From Amphibalanus amphitrite (lineage: Eukaryota; Arthropoda; Thecostraca; Balanomorpha; Balanidae), in NCBI RefSeq assembly GCF_019059575.1, contig NW_024881854.1, positions 496,001 to 560,000 on the forward strand: a DNA stretch of 64,000 nt, written 5' to 3'. The first letter of the stretch is position 1. Each line of letters starts with the position of its first letter. The translations under genes and the position numbers were made by a program. Shown here in pieces: positions 8,464 to 19,032 of the stretch. Below the pieces are notes generated by a model. The model had not been told where the DNA came from, did no database searches, and worked only from the letters and a program-made list of their open reading frames with translations.

Positions 8464-10699
8464 CCTTCGCCCCAGTGGGGGGGGCATATGTTACCACCCT
8501 GTCGCGTTATTCGCGTGTGAATAAAAAACCGCGGCGCGTAGCGCCGCGCCGCTTGGGGTAGCTTTTGGTACATCAATTTTGGACAATGTGTAAAATTTTG
8601 ACCCCAGGTCATGTCAGGTCAGGTCACCAGGTCAAGTTAACTGACCAAGCCGGCGAGGTCCGGCGAGGTCCGGCGAGGGTTAACCCTCGCCGGACCTATT
8701 GGTTTTCTACATACGCGCCGGCCGAGGGGGGGGGGGCGGGTAAGACCCCCCCTCGCCGTTTCGCCCCTTGTGGAGCTAGCGCGTCGCGGAAAAAACGAGC
8801 GTGTGCGCCGTTACAAGACGCAGAGATTGGTACCTGATTTTAAGGTCCTAGGTCAACCGGTGACCTCTGAGGTCAGGTCAAGTGCCCCAGGGTACGGTTC
8901 GGTTTTTGGTGAATAACTTTGCAAAAAACGGCCGCAGAGCCGCGATTTTGGCAACATCGTGTTCGCCTCGCTCAGGCGCGTCGAATGATATACTTTTTGT
9001 TCGGGTCAGGTCAACTTGGGGTGTTGACCTCAGGTCAAGGTCAGGTCAGCACCCCCAGGTCACGAAGTTGGTCGAAAGAGGTCATGTCGCATATCATTCG
9101 ATTCGGCAGGTCTTCCTGAGTCCAATGATGGCTTTCGCGACTCGCTAGCTCAATTTGATCGGGAGTTATTGACGAAAAACTAATATGACCTTGATGACGT
9201 CATAAATGACGTCACGCAAGGTCAACATTGCAAAAGTGACGCATCTAACCTTGCAAGGAGTGCATCAAATCACGATTCTGTGTGCTTGAGATAGTTGGAG
9301 ATCGTTCCCGGCGCCAGAATAGCAGTTTTCATTTTTCCCCATTGACTTATAATGGTGAGGTCACGAAAATGACCTGACCTCATATGACCTTTAGGAAAAA
9401 TCCGAGATATACAAGTTGTGACACTCATAATGGATAGTAGATCCTGTAAGTTTCATTTCCCTGTGACATCTCCTCTGGCAGTGAGGGCGTTGCGAAGTTG
9501 CGACATCTGAAGACCGTGCAGAGGTTCACTTATGACGTCATAGGTCAGTGACCTGACCTGACCCAAAAATGCGGTTGGTGTCAAAAGATGCGTCTTGGAT
9601 CAAAGGTCATGTATGCTAAGTTTCAGCTCTCTATCGCCAGCTGTTCGGAGCTATCGCGAAAAAAACCCTATGGGGGGGGCGGCACCCGCCCCCCCCCCTC
9701 GGCCGGCGAGGGTTAAAAAAAGTTTGCAATCATGTCCAGCCTGCAGTGTTTGTCAAAAAGGTTTTAAACTTGGTGGATTGCATGCTGTTATGGGAGCCTA
9801 CAATTTGTATATCTCGGATTTTTTATATCCGTGACCTAAGGTCAGGTCAGTGGCATGACCTTTCCATTACAAGTCAATGGAGAAAAACGAAAATGCCTCT
9901 AGATCCGTGTGTACGCATAGGAACAGTCCAAATATTTCAGAATCACAATGATTTAGTCCACTCGTGATGACCAAGGTGTCATTTTTGCTGATAGCCTCTA
10001 GAAAGGTCATCCGAGGTCATTTGAGGCTACAAACAGTTTTTTGCCAATAACTCGCGATTGGAAAGAGATAGAACGCTGGGGATGGTCTCATTGTGTTTGT
10101 CTTGTTGAGACGCATCGACTGATATGCAACATGACCTTTTCCGGTCAGGTCATGACCTTGACCTGAGGTCAAATTTTAAGTTGACCTTTTAAGGTCAAAT
10201 TATAGTTCATTCGACGCGTATCGAAGAGGGGAACACGATTCTGGCAATAGAAATGTCGTGGCTTTTTGTAGTCGAAAGTTATTGTCGAAAAACACTTTTC
10301 GTAAAAACAGCTATTTTTGGAGTTTTTGCCCTCTGGAGGCTAAACCGTTGACCTGAGGACAATATTGATAATGACCTTTTCAAAAGAAGAGTTCAAAATC
10401 TATCGATTGCTTTTCCATGCGTTTTTCTAGTTACCATAGTTCCTGAGAGAGCGGCATGTTTTCTGAAAAATATAATGACAATTGGCAAATTTTGACCTTT
10501 GATGACCTCTGGTGACCCCAATATTGCTCTAAGGTGAAAAATGACCGAAATACTTTCAAACGTACGCATTGAGAGCTATCGACTGCTTTTTGCCGCGTCT
10601 TTCTAGCCCTCTTAGTTTTTGAGTTAGAGGTGGGTGGTAACATATGCCCCCCCTCACTAGGGCGAAGTTGGCCGAGACCGCCACTGGGGCGCGGGTTAA
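8460..10699 (+). mobile_element. Family F TTAA element, split by a G element
   Basis: The outer TTAAs are 8460-8463 and 10696-10699. Without the G insertion it would match the 1190-bp intact copy at 36669-37858. The left end has CGCCCCAGTGGGG and a GC palindrome at about 8530-8550; the right end has the tip twice, 27 bp apart. It is the last member of the chain placed in family B and is followed directly by B sequence at 10700. Confidence 0.8.
8680..9716 (+). mobile_element. Family G TTAA element
   Basis: TTAA at 8680-8683 and 9713-9716. The tips contain CCCTCGCCGG; the left end has the tip twice, 28 bp apart. It is inserted at a TTAA of family F: the intact F copy reads GACCAAGCC-TTAA-AAAAAG across the site. 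Just left of it, 8652-8679 holds three 10-bp copies of the element's own tip (GGCGAGGTCC and variants). Confidence 0.8.
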
Positions 10700-10853
10700 A
10701 ATTGGGTATCAACGGCTTTCTGACGTGACGGGCAACACGCTCGTTTTTACCGTGAAGTTCTAGCTCGATCAGGGGCTAAAGGCGAGGGGGGTCGTACCCC
10801 CCCCCCCCCCGTGTGCCGTCGAAGGACGCAAAATGACCTGTGCCGGCGAGGGT

Positions 10854-11306
10854 CGGGTCGAGGTCAGGACTCAGGACAGTGGTCTAATCGTGCGAAGGGA
10901 GAAGAGACCTGGGATGGAACTTCCACATTAGGGAAACGAATTAGGGTGACTACCATGAAACGTCACGGATGTAGGTATGTATGTGTTTATGATTGTTGTC
11001 CCCTATCCAAGGAATGACACTTTCTGGCGGACCTGAGGGTGTGGCTGACCCGAGACCTGTACTTTCCGCTCAGGAGGTGCGTCCCCTCATGGACCGCCTG
11101 TGCGACGAGCTGAAGGGTCTGAAGGAAGCCGTCATAACTCTGACGGAACAGCAGTCGCCGCCGGCGGCCGGCCCGCACACCCGGCCCCAGAGTTCCGCGG
11201 AGCTGCGGGACGCGGTGCTGGCCGACGTTCGCGACATGCTGAACGAGGAGCTGCGGCAGCTGCGCCGAGAGCTGCAGGAGCTGAGCGTGAGTCAGGGGGA
11301 TGGTCT
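10854..11306 (+). repeat. Duplicated segment carrying a nucleoporin exon (copy 1)
   Basis: This segment matches 14374-14819 with few differences, including intron, splice acceptor, exon and donor. The right boundary joins family F sequence at a shared GGGGA. Family B precedes it on the left. Confidence 0.8.
11074..11286 (+). CDS. Nucleoporin coiled-coil exon, upstream duplicate
   Basis: The sequence has an acceptor (CCGCTCAG ending 11073) and a donor (GTGAGT from 11287). The exon is 213 bp, exactly 71 codons, phase 0 at both sides. It encodes a charged heptad-rich helix (begins EVRPLMDRLCDELKGLKEAV, ends RRELQELS), likely a coiled coil. It is nearly identical to the exon at 14589-14801, with Asp for Asn at one site. 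Its downstream intron is replaced within about 20 bp of the donor by family F sequence. It could be skipped, used instead of, or spliced in tandem with the other copy without shifting the frame; which of these happens cannot be told from DNA. Confidence 0.55.
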
Positions 11307-11923
11307 CATTGTGTTTGTCTTGTTGAGACGCATCGACTGATATGCATCATGACCTTTTCCGGTAAGGTCATGACCTTGACCTGAGGTCAAATTTTGAAGT
11401 TACCTTTCAATGTCAAATTATAGTTCTTTCGACGCGTCTCGACGAGGGGAACACGATTCTGTTACTAAAAATGTGGTGGCTTTTGGTAGTCGAAAGTTAT
11501 TGTCGAAAAACACTTTTCGTAAAAACAGCTATTTTTGGAGTTTTTGCCCTCTGGAGGCTAAAATATTGACCTGAGGTCAATATTGATAATGACCTTTTCA
11601 AAAGAAATGTTCAAAAGCTATCGATTGCTTTTCCATGTTTTTTTCTAGCTACCATAGTTTCTGAGATAGCGGCATGTTTTCTGAAAAATATCATGACAAT
11701 TGGCAAATTTTGACCTTTGATGACGTCTGGTGACCCCAATGTTGCTCTAAGGTGAAAAATGACCCAAGTACTTTCAAACGTACGCATTGAGAGCTATCGA
11801 CTGCTTTTTACCGCGTCTTTCTAGCCCTCTTAGTTTTTGAGTTAGAGGTGGGTGGTAACATATGCCCCCCCCCCCCCCACTAGGGCGAAGCTGGCTGAGA
11901 CCGCGATCTGGGGCGCGGGTTAA
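11302..11923 (+). mobile_element. Family F right half, 5-prime truncated
   Basis: It matches 10079-10699 and ends with the family F double tip and TTAA 11920-11923. The left side is joined to the duplicated exon segment. Confidence 0.75.
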
Positions 11924-13130
11924 CCCGCGACCTGGTGGGGGGGCTATTTTTGCCCCCCTCCAGACTTTTTGATATATCTCCAAAACCGCTGCGCCGATCG
12001 TCACCAAACTTTCAGTACCCTCCCGGACATCAATTTTACACATTGTGACCAAAAATTTTTCCAAAGGCTATGATAGGTTGGCTGGAAATGACGTCAGAGT
12101 GACGTCATGTTTTGCCGTTTTCGACCCAAAAAAGGGTTTCGTGGGAAGAGCTGTCAGGCCTATAGCTTTGCAAATACAGAAAAATGATAAGGACATAAAA
12201 GCTGTAGATTGGACAGGGCTACAAAACTGCTATCTCGGATTTTTGAAATTAATGGATTTTGACCCCTAAAAATCAAAAAATAGATTTTTTGGATATAATA
12301 ATCGAAAAATCCAAAAAGTTTTTTGATTTTCGCAAAAACCGGAATATATGTGATAGTCCCTACCGCCTTCCATCCACATACCAAATTTGAGATTGATACC
12401 GCTATTTTTTTGGCGAAGTTATAGCGAAAAAAACTGTTCAAAATTGATGACGTCAAATTTTCAAACCCAATTTTTAGCAATTCTAGACCCCGTAGCGCAA
12501 AACAAAGACCACCTTTAGACTCCCCGTGACGAGCTGCATCGAATCAATACCTACTTTATGCAAAACTATCAACTTTAAAATTTGACCTTTTTTCGCCTGA
12601 CCTTGACCTGACCTTGACCTGAACTTCACCAGAAAGTGACCTAAGCCGTACCTGATAGTCTTATAACCAACACCATTGAGTTGGAAATGAAAAATTGGCC
12701 ATAAAACATGTATCACACAACCTTAGTAAAGTTGAGCTCATGTGACCTGACCTGTGACCCTTGGTGACCTGACCTGTGACCTGACCTGTTATTACCAGTG
12801 ACCTCTAATAGCAACATATCTACTAGGCAACTGACGCCCTATCGCTGATTCTCGACAAAATGCGTTTTCCTCGGTGTTATAGCGCATTCCCTAGAAGACC
12901 CGTGAACGGTGAAACATTTTATCTTTGACCTAACCTGTGACGTCATCGGTGACCCCGAGGTCAATGAAATTTGGTTTTATTCGACAAATTTGACAGGCCT
13001 TTCGAACGCCGTTTGAATTTTGCGGATCTGTCCAGTAGTTTCGGAGATACGAGGGGGGGGGGGCAAAAGATAGCCCCCCCCCCCCCCACCAGGTCGCGTT
13101 ATGAACAGACCCCACCAGGGCGCGGGTTAA
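11920..13130 (+). mobile_element. Family D TTAA element, copy 2
   Basis: It is bounded by TTAA 11920-11923 and 13127-13130, both shared with neighbours. The tips read CGACCTGGTGGGG at the left and CGCCCTGGTGGGG at the right, with the inner copy about 27 bp in. The core follows 6252-7441 closely. Confidence 0.8.
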
Positions 13131-14135
13131 CCCGCGCACCGACGGGGGTCTGCGCCAACTTAGTACCGACGGGGGGGCGGATGACCGCCCCCCCCCCTGA
13201 GATCTCGAGAACGAAGCAAGATAGCGACAAGCGGCAAACGGCATCGGATACGCACGGTCAAGATCTACAATTTTTACAAAGGTCATTTTCAGGTCAGGTC
13301 AAAGATGACGTCACAGGGGTCGAAAAAGTCAAAATGGCGGCGCTAAATATGGAGAGAGTTTTTCTCGAATAACTTTCGAATTAGTCAAGATAGGAACAAA
13401 CTAAGGGCATCATCGTGATCCTCTCGTCAATCCGCATCGAATGATATATATGTTGACCTCGAAAGGGCAAGGTCAAAGGTTGACCTCAGGTCACGTGACC
13501 TCGAGGTCGTCATGTATATCATTCGATGCGTCTTGACGAGCTGAACACAATGAGACCATCCACGCGTCTGTATCTTGTTCCTGTACGGAGTTATTGGCCA
13601 AAAACCTTTGGTGACCTTTGATGACGTCACATGACCTCACAGCTGCCCAACAGCAAAAAAGACCTCAAGGTAGTGAAAGTTGATCGTATATGAAGTCATG
13701 TATGGTATATGGGGCCATTCCGACCCGTTTTAGTGGAAAAACAGGTAGTTGCTTTTTCCCCCATTGACTTATAATGGGGAGGTCGCGAAATCGACCTGAC
13801 CTTAGGTCACCGATATCAAAATTCCGAGATATACAAATTGTAGCTAATAATGACCTAATAACATCCTGCGACTTGCAAAGGCCTCCGACATCTACTGTAG
13901 CTCTGGCACGGTGACAAATTTGCAAAAAAGTGACTTGAGGTTGGGTCATTCAAAGTGACCTGGTGACCTGACCTTGAAAGGTAGGAGGTTTAAACTTGCA
14001 CACCATGTGTAAAATTGATAAGGGAATAGTCATACTAAATTTCGCGGCGCTACGCGCCGCGGTTTTCCCGCTATTCGCGAAAAACCTCAGGGGGGGGGGC
14101 GGATATCCGGCCCCACTCGTCGGTGCGCGGGTTAA
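13127..14135 (-). mobile_element. Family H TTAA element
   Basis: TTAA at 13127-13130 and 14132-14135. On this strand the double-tip end comes first (GCACCGACGGGGG, inner ACCGACGGGGG 27 bp in) and the GC palindrome comes near the right end (about 14041-14062). It is the minus-strand counterpart of 26146-27162. Confidence 0.8.
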
Positions 14136-14149
14136 AAACTGAGCTCTTG

Positions 14150-14340
14150 GGAGCGATTCCAATGGTTCAATGTTTTGCGTCGAAATTGGCCGAACATGAC
14201 GTCACTCTGACGTCATTTCCGGCCGACCTATGATAGATACGAAGTTGAAATTAAAAAAAGTATCAAATTGATGCAGCCGAAGGTACTGAAAGTTTGGCGG
14301 CGATACGTCAAGCGGTTTAGAAGCTATTGCAAAAAAAACC
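14150..14340 (-). mobile_element. Family D end fragment
   Basis: The fragment includes ATGACGTCACTCTGACGTCAT and the stretch that matches the complement of 12000-12110. It has no bounding TTAA of its own and lies just upstream of the second copy of the duplicated exon segment. Confidence 0.55.
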
Positions 14341-14588
14341 AGTGCAGTGGGTCGCGGATTGAAGGTGTTGACCTCGGGTCGAGGTCAGGACAGTGGTCTA
14401 ATCGTGCGCAGGGAGAAGAGACCTGGGATGGAACTTCCACATTAGAGAAACGAATTAGGTTTTTTTTTACTACTCTGAACGTCACGGATGTATGTATGTG
14501 TTTATGATTGTTGTGCCCTATCCAAGGAATGACACTTTCTGGCGGACCTGAGGGTGTGGCTGACCCGAGACCTGTACTCTCCGCTCAG

Positions 14589-14801
14589 GAGGTGCGTCCC
14601 CTCATGGACCGCCTGTGCAACGAGCTGAAGGGTCTGAAGGAAGCCGTCATAACTCTGACGGAACAGCAGTCGCCGCCGGCGGCCGGCCCGCACACCCGGC
14701 CCCAGAGTTCCGCGGAGCTGCGGGACGCGGTGCTGGCCGACGTTCGCGACATGCTGAACGAGGAGCTGCGGCAGCTGCGCCGAGAGCTGCAGGAGCTGAG
14801 C
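14589..14801 (+). CDS. FG-nucleoporin gene, coiled-coil exon
   Basis: The exon lies between an acceptor (CCGCTCAG, ends 14588) and a donor (GTGAGT from 14802), is 71 codons long and phase 0 at both ends. It encodes a charged, leucine-rich helix expected to form a coiled coil, as nucleoporins use to assemble subcomplexes. The next exons in the same phase carry FG repeats, so I read it as part of an FG nucleoporin acting in the nuclear pore. Which one is open: Nup358, Nup214 and Nup153 all combine other domains with FG regions. No exon upstream is recognisable. The other copy is at 11074-11286; this one is followed by the normal intron. Confidence 0.65.
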
Positions 14802-15112
14802 GTGAGTCAGGGGGACGGCGATTCAGGCCCACTGGGACGGAGCGCTGCTGGCCCGTCAAACCCCGCGGTGGGTGGCCTCTGCAGTCACAACAATGTCCGA
14901 CCGCATCATCAATGGCAGAGACCTTCACTGTGCTGACCATGTTTATCTCACACCCTTGTTGATTTAACCATCGCCGGTATGTTGTGTCGGATCTCATCAC
15001 GTTGCAAGGAACGATAAGTGTTGTGCATGCATTCTTGCGTATCGTGCTCCTAGATAGTGTCCCGTTGTCACTGAAGTATCCAGCTCTGACACTCCTTCTG
15101 CCCATTCGGCAG

Positions 15113-15484
15113 CTGGAGGTGGACCAGATGAGGAACCAGAAGCAGCTGGAGGTGCAGGCGTCACTACAGCTGCAGCAGCTCCCCATACCGCAAGAGCTGT
15201 TTTCCTGCGGTGGCAAGGCCCCCGCCACGACGGCTTCCACCATCTTCGGGTCGGGGTTTAGTAAGACGACGCCCTCTACCGGGACGGTCTCCAGCACGAA
15301 CGGCGGTATCAAGCTCGACCAGGCACCATCGGCCTGGACTGGCGTTACCACGACCGGCGCCTCTGCTGCCGCCTCCACTGGCTTCAGCTTTGGACCGACC
15401 ACAGCGCCACCTGCTCAGCCGAGCACGCCGAGCTTCTCGTTCCGTCCGCCGACCGCCGAGGGCGCCACCAGCACACCGGCCAAG
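15113..15484 (+). CDS. FG-nucleoporin gene, exon with helix and first FG repeats
   Basis: The acceptor CCCATTCGGCAG ends at 15112 and the donor GTCAGT starts at 15485. The exon is 372 bp, 124 codons, phase 0 on both sides, matching the neighbouring exons. The first 30 residues (LEVDQMRNQKQLEVQASLQL) continue the helical, Gln-rich segment. Then comes low-complexity Ser/Thr/Ala/Pro sequence with STIFGSGF, GFSFGP and PSFSFRP motifs. Phe-Gly repeats of this type bind transport receptors inside the pore channel. The family call rests on composition and FG motifs, not on an alignment. Confidence 0.7.
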
Positions 15485-15854
15485 GTCAGTCAGTCAGAAC
15501 ACAAACCGTCAGCCAGCTACGAACGATGCCCCCAGGGCTCACTACCTTTCCCGAGGCACGTGGCTAATAGTTTCTCGACACCCTCTGTCCATCACTATTG
15601 TCTGCCCATAGAATAGTACCACACTCTCCATTTCGTCGCCAGTTCGCCTGCTAACCTTGCTCATGGAATGTTCAGCTTATAGTGACTATATCTGCCTCCA
15701 TCGATATCCGCACCGTTCCATCGTTTCCATCCTCAGGATAGTCAAATCCTTCTCCTCCACGCCGCAACCCCCTGATCCGCGCTGGACGGGCAACTTTATC
15801 CCATGCGGGATTGCCCGTAAGCCGAGCACCGCCCGTAGCCGGGTGCGGTGAGTG

Positions 15855-16050
15855 CTGGGGGAGCCCCCCCCCTTCCCCAGCAGTGCGTGGAAATCCAGGA
15901 CCCCCAGCGGGGCGCGGACTTATAATCGGGTATCATTTACTGCGTATGGTAACAGCGCACACGCTCGTTTTTTCCGCAACGCTCTTGAGCTCCATCAGGG
16001 GCATAACGGCGAGGGGGTTCGTACCCCCCCCCCCCTTCCATCGGCCGGCA
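15855..16050 (+). mobile_element. End fragments of families A and B in the nucleoporin intron
   Basis: 15855-15914 matches the double-tip end of A (C-run, then CAGGACCCCCAGCGGGGCGC). 15915-16050 matches the right end of B (the GGGTATC, ACACGCTCG and CATCAGGGG stretch). No core sequence is present. Confidence 0.6.
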
Positions 16051-16215
16051 CGTGCGAGTATGTAGAAAATATAAAAGGTCCAGCGAGGGCTAAGTGTTCC
16101 CTTGTCGCCTTGTCATTGTTCCTTTATTTTATATTGTATTTTCATATGTTCAACTACTGATGTGTTCAACTGGATGTCTGAACTAAAGCCGCCCCTGCAC
16201 CGGTTTCCATCGCAG

Positions 16216-17159
16216 GCAAGGGGCGAGAACACCACGGGGGAGGGGCCTGTCAGCTCGACCTCTGGCTCTGGCGCCGCGGTCTCCAGTACCACCACCTCCA
16301 GCGTCGTGACCTCTGCCCCCGCCGCCGGCGCCGGAGCGGCCACTCCCAACAGCTCCTTCCATTTCAAGGCTGCCCCGTTTTGGTTTGCGTTCGGCGGCGA
16401 CCAGGGTAAGGTCGTCGAGGCGACTCCCAAGGCCACGTTCGAGTTCGGCGTGTCGTCCGCAGCCTCGTCGCCGTTCAAATTCTCATTCGGCAGCGACGCC
16501 GACAAGTCTGGATCCTCGATCTTCAGAGGAGCGGCGGCAGCGGACACAAAGACCACGTCAATATTTGGAGGTTCATCGGGTAACAAGACAACTTCGATCT
16601 CCGGAGGAGCGTCGTCAACTGAAACCAAACCTGCGTCTATTTTCGGAGGAACGACCTCTTCCGAAACCAAAACCACGTCCATCTTTGGTACCCCATCGGT
16701 GTTCGGAGAAAAGGGAACTGACAAAGCCGTATCTCTCTTCGGTGGGGCGACCACCGGCGACAAGACATCCAAAGAAGACCAGATATTCGGCGGCTCCGGG
16801 ATTGACTCCAAGCCCGCCTCTCTGTTCGGCGGCTTTGGTGTGGCCTCTGGTGCCCAGTCGTCTCCGTTCGGCTCCAGCTCCTCAGTGTTCGGTGGATGGC
16901 CGTCGTTCGGTAGCGCCGCGTCTAAGCCGGCCTCCAGCGAGAGCGGCGCCGCGGCCAAGCCACCTACTCCGGCCAACTCGTCCGCCCCCAAGGCGCCTGA
17001 GCCGGCCAGCTCCGGCTCGGCCCCGTCGGCACCACCGGCCACTGCTACTGGATCGACTGGTGCCGGCGCTGCGGCCACCCCGGCCCCGTCGGCACCACCG
17101 GCCGCCGCCACTGGATCGACTGGTGCCGGCGCTGCGGCCACCCCGGCCCCGACCAATGG
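16216..17159 (+). CDS. FG-nucleoporin gene, large FG-repeat exon
   Basis: The acceptor TTTCCATCGCAG ends at 16215 and the frame continues in phase 0 from the previous exon. The exon encodes about 315 residues of Ser/Thr/Ala/Gly-rich sequence with many FG motifs: FAFG, FEFG, FKFSFG, SIFGG, SLFGG, SVFGG, SPFGSS and PSFGS. It ends in an Ala/Pro/Thr tract with two near-identical repeats of a GSTGAGAAATPAP unit. This is a classic disordered FG domain of the pore permeability barrier. The frame meets TGA at 17161-17163, but GG/GTGAGG at 17158-17164 is also a good donor, so the exon may splice onward. No poly(A) signal is obvious. No Ran-binding or zinc-finger domain is seen. Confidence 0.75.
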
Positions 17160-17163
17160 GTGA

Positions 17164-17319
17164 GGCTCCGAACTAGGGATGTCTATTTTAGAAAACATGT
17201 GTCCAATGTCTGTCCAATGTCCAATGCTTACGTCGACCGTTTGTCCAAAAATGTCCAAGCCAGCCATTTGTCCAAAGATGTCCGACATCTACGCAATAGT
17301 TTACACTCAACACCGTTAT
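17164..17319 (+). repeat. TGTCCAA-rich stretch
   Basis: About eight TGTCCAA or TGTCCGA words lie here, and the theme resumes at 19285-19390 on the far side of the C element. This suggests one TGTCCAA-containing repeat split by that insertion. Its ends are not resolved. Confidence 0.4.
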
Positions 17320-17930
17320 TTAACCCTCGCCCATGTAGGGGGGGGGTGCAACCCCCCCTGAGGTTTTTCTTAGCTACACGCCGAACCGTTTCAGATAGCC
17401 TGCTCAAATTTTCAGTACCCTTTGGGGCATCCTTTGCGCAACTTTTGTTTTTTTGTCAAGGTCATGTCAGGTCACGGAGTTATGACGTCATAAAGGGAAC
17501 AACCTCCAGCCAGATTTACGCTAAATTGGAGATTGCTTCACATTGGTATAAATGCCGACTGACCTGACACACTGATGGATTGTTTTAGAATCACAACTGG
17601 CTGATTTGACATTGGCACAATGTCCGTTGACATTTTGAAGGTTACTAAAGGTCAAGGTAAGGTCAGTGACCTCGGTTGACCTGTAATGACTTCTTGCACT
17701 TGTATGCCTTTTCGGGGTGTTTTGATGCCCTGAATTCGAACTTGCTATCCATTTCAGGCATCGTCGGATGTTTCTTGTAGTTCATTTGGGGTCAGGGTCA
17801 GGTCAGTGACGTCACACGCCTGACGTGACCCAATGCACAAATGACCTTGCAGACTTCCGATGCTCCCAACGCATCATTTTTAGAGTTATGACATCGAAAT
17901 ACACACCAAACGATAGAGAATTGATCGAGG

Positions 17931-18023
17931 CATGGGTGGAGAACCTGCCCCGGCCACCCCGGCCGTGGCCGGGGTAACCTTCGGCCGACCCCGGCGCGGC
18001 CGGGGTAACTTTTTCCACTTTTG
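17931..18023. mobile_element. 93-bp GC-rich insert with 8-bp flanking repeat
   Basis: It is absent from the other C copies. It is flanked by GATCGAGG at 17923-17930 and 18024-18031. Inside, CCCCGGCC and GGCCGGGGTAAC words are repeated and can pair. The 8-bp duplication would suit an hAT-type mini-element. Confidence 0.5.
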
Positions 18024-18151
18024 GATCGAGGATCACGACAGTGAAGATTTCAAGTCGATATCTCTTACAGTTTTGCCGCGATCGGCGCGGAAATCTGAAA
18101 AAGTTAGATTTTTCCGAAAAATTGACCTTTGACCGGTCATAAGTAGGTCAA

Positions 18152-19032
18152 ATATTAACCCTCGCATGTGTAGGGGGGGGGGGTCGGATGGACCCCCCCC
18201 ATGGTTTTTCGCGAATAACTCGCGTAAAAAGCGGCCGATCGCGACGAAACTTTCAGTACCCTCGCATTGATCAATTTTACACCTATCCTGAAAATTTCAT
18301 GACCCTGACCCAAAGGACCTTTGACCTGTGACCTCTTTTCCGAGACCATGTTTGGCCGTAATCGCGATTTCGCGTATGTCGGCTCGCACTAGCCGCACGT
18401 TTGCAAGCTTTTCGTGGTTTCAAACGTTCAAACATGTGATTTGATGTTACTCCCGTGGGTGTCAAGGTCACCTGAAGGTCAGGTCAGATCATTGACCTTT
18501 GGTGACCTCGGGTGACCTCGGTTCACTTTTTCGAGTTTTACATGTTTCTAGGCTAGTTTTTGGAGCTGAATTCGAATTTAGCAACCATTTGAACATTTAC
18601 GAAGTAGTTTTGGTGACTTCGTAACATGTTACGAAGCTGTCAGAGGTGGTTGACACATACTACGAATACCCGTCACGACGCCTACTGGTTGACCTGACCT
18701 GACCTGACCCGACCTGGTCTAAATGCTTCAAGACATCATCCGTGATCAAAACTAACACGATATTCGTGATCAGCACCCCGAAAACCCCTTAGCAGTCACA
18801 CTTTACGACTTTCTAACAGGTCCCGATTTTCCCGACTTTGGGTCATTGACCTGACCTGGAAGGTCAACCAATGACCTAGGACCTTAAAATTGGGTATCAT
18901 CGGCTTCCTCTCGTCACGGGCAACACGCTCGTTTTTTCCGCGAAGCTCTAGTTCGATCAGGGGCCAAACGGCAAGGGGGGGGTCCAACCGACCCCCCCTA
19001 CACAGCTGGAAAACGCCGCACACATGCGAGGG
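18152..19032 (+). mobile_element. Family B element, most complete uninterrupted copy
   Basis: The left end is TTAACCCTCGCATGTGTAGG with a G-run/C-run hairpin; the right end CACATGCGAGGG has an inner TGTGTAGG copy 20 bp inside. It sits in family C, but the right TTAA is absent and about 30 bp of C sequence expected at the site is missing, so the insertion is not clean. The core has paired AGGTCA half-sites and a CTTCGTAACATGTTACGAAG palindrome. Confidence 0.75.

Larger units (their letters stand above)
2384..10853 (+). mobile_element. Family B element, copy 1, split by three insertion events
   Basis: Pieces at 2384-2539, 3739-3757, 5029-5313 and 10700-10853 align in order with the uninterrupted B copy at 18152-19032. 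The interruptions are an A element (2540-3738), a TTA-flanked inverted-repeat element (3758-5028) and the C-D-E-F chain (5314-10699). The left end is missing at the junction with the A fragment. The right end reaches GGCGAGGG without an intact TTAA. No coding capacity is seen. Confidence 0.7.

Noticed and set aside
14647-15402. Long minus-strand frame over the nucleoporin exons
   Set aside because: Shadow of the GC-rich plus-strand exons; plus-strand splice sites and phases are consistent.
17160-17163. TGA as the certain end of the nucleoporin gene
   Set aside because: An equally good splice donor overlaps it, so the gene end cannot be decided.
16113-17288. Long minus-strand frame over the FG exon
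   Set aside because: Low-complexity antisense of the FG repeats; no family features.
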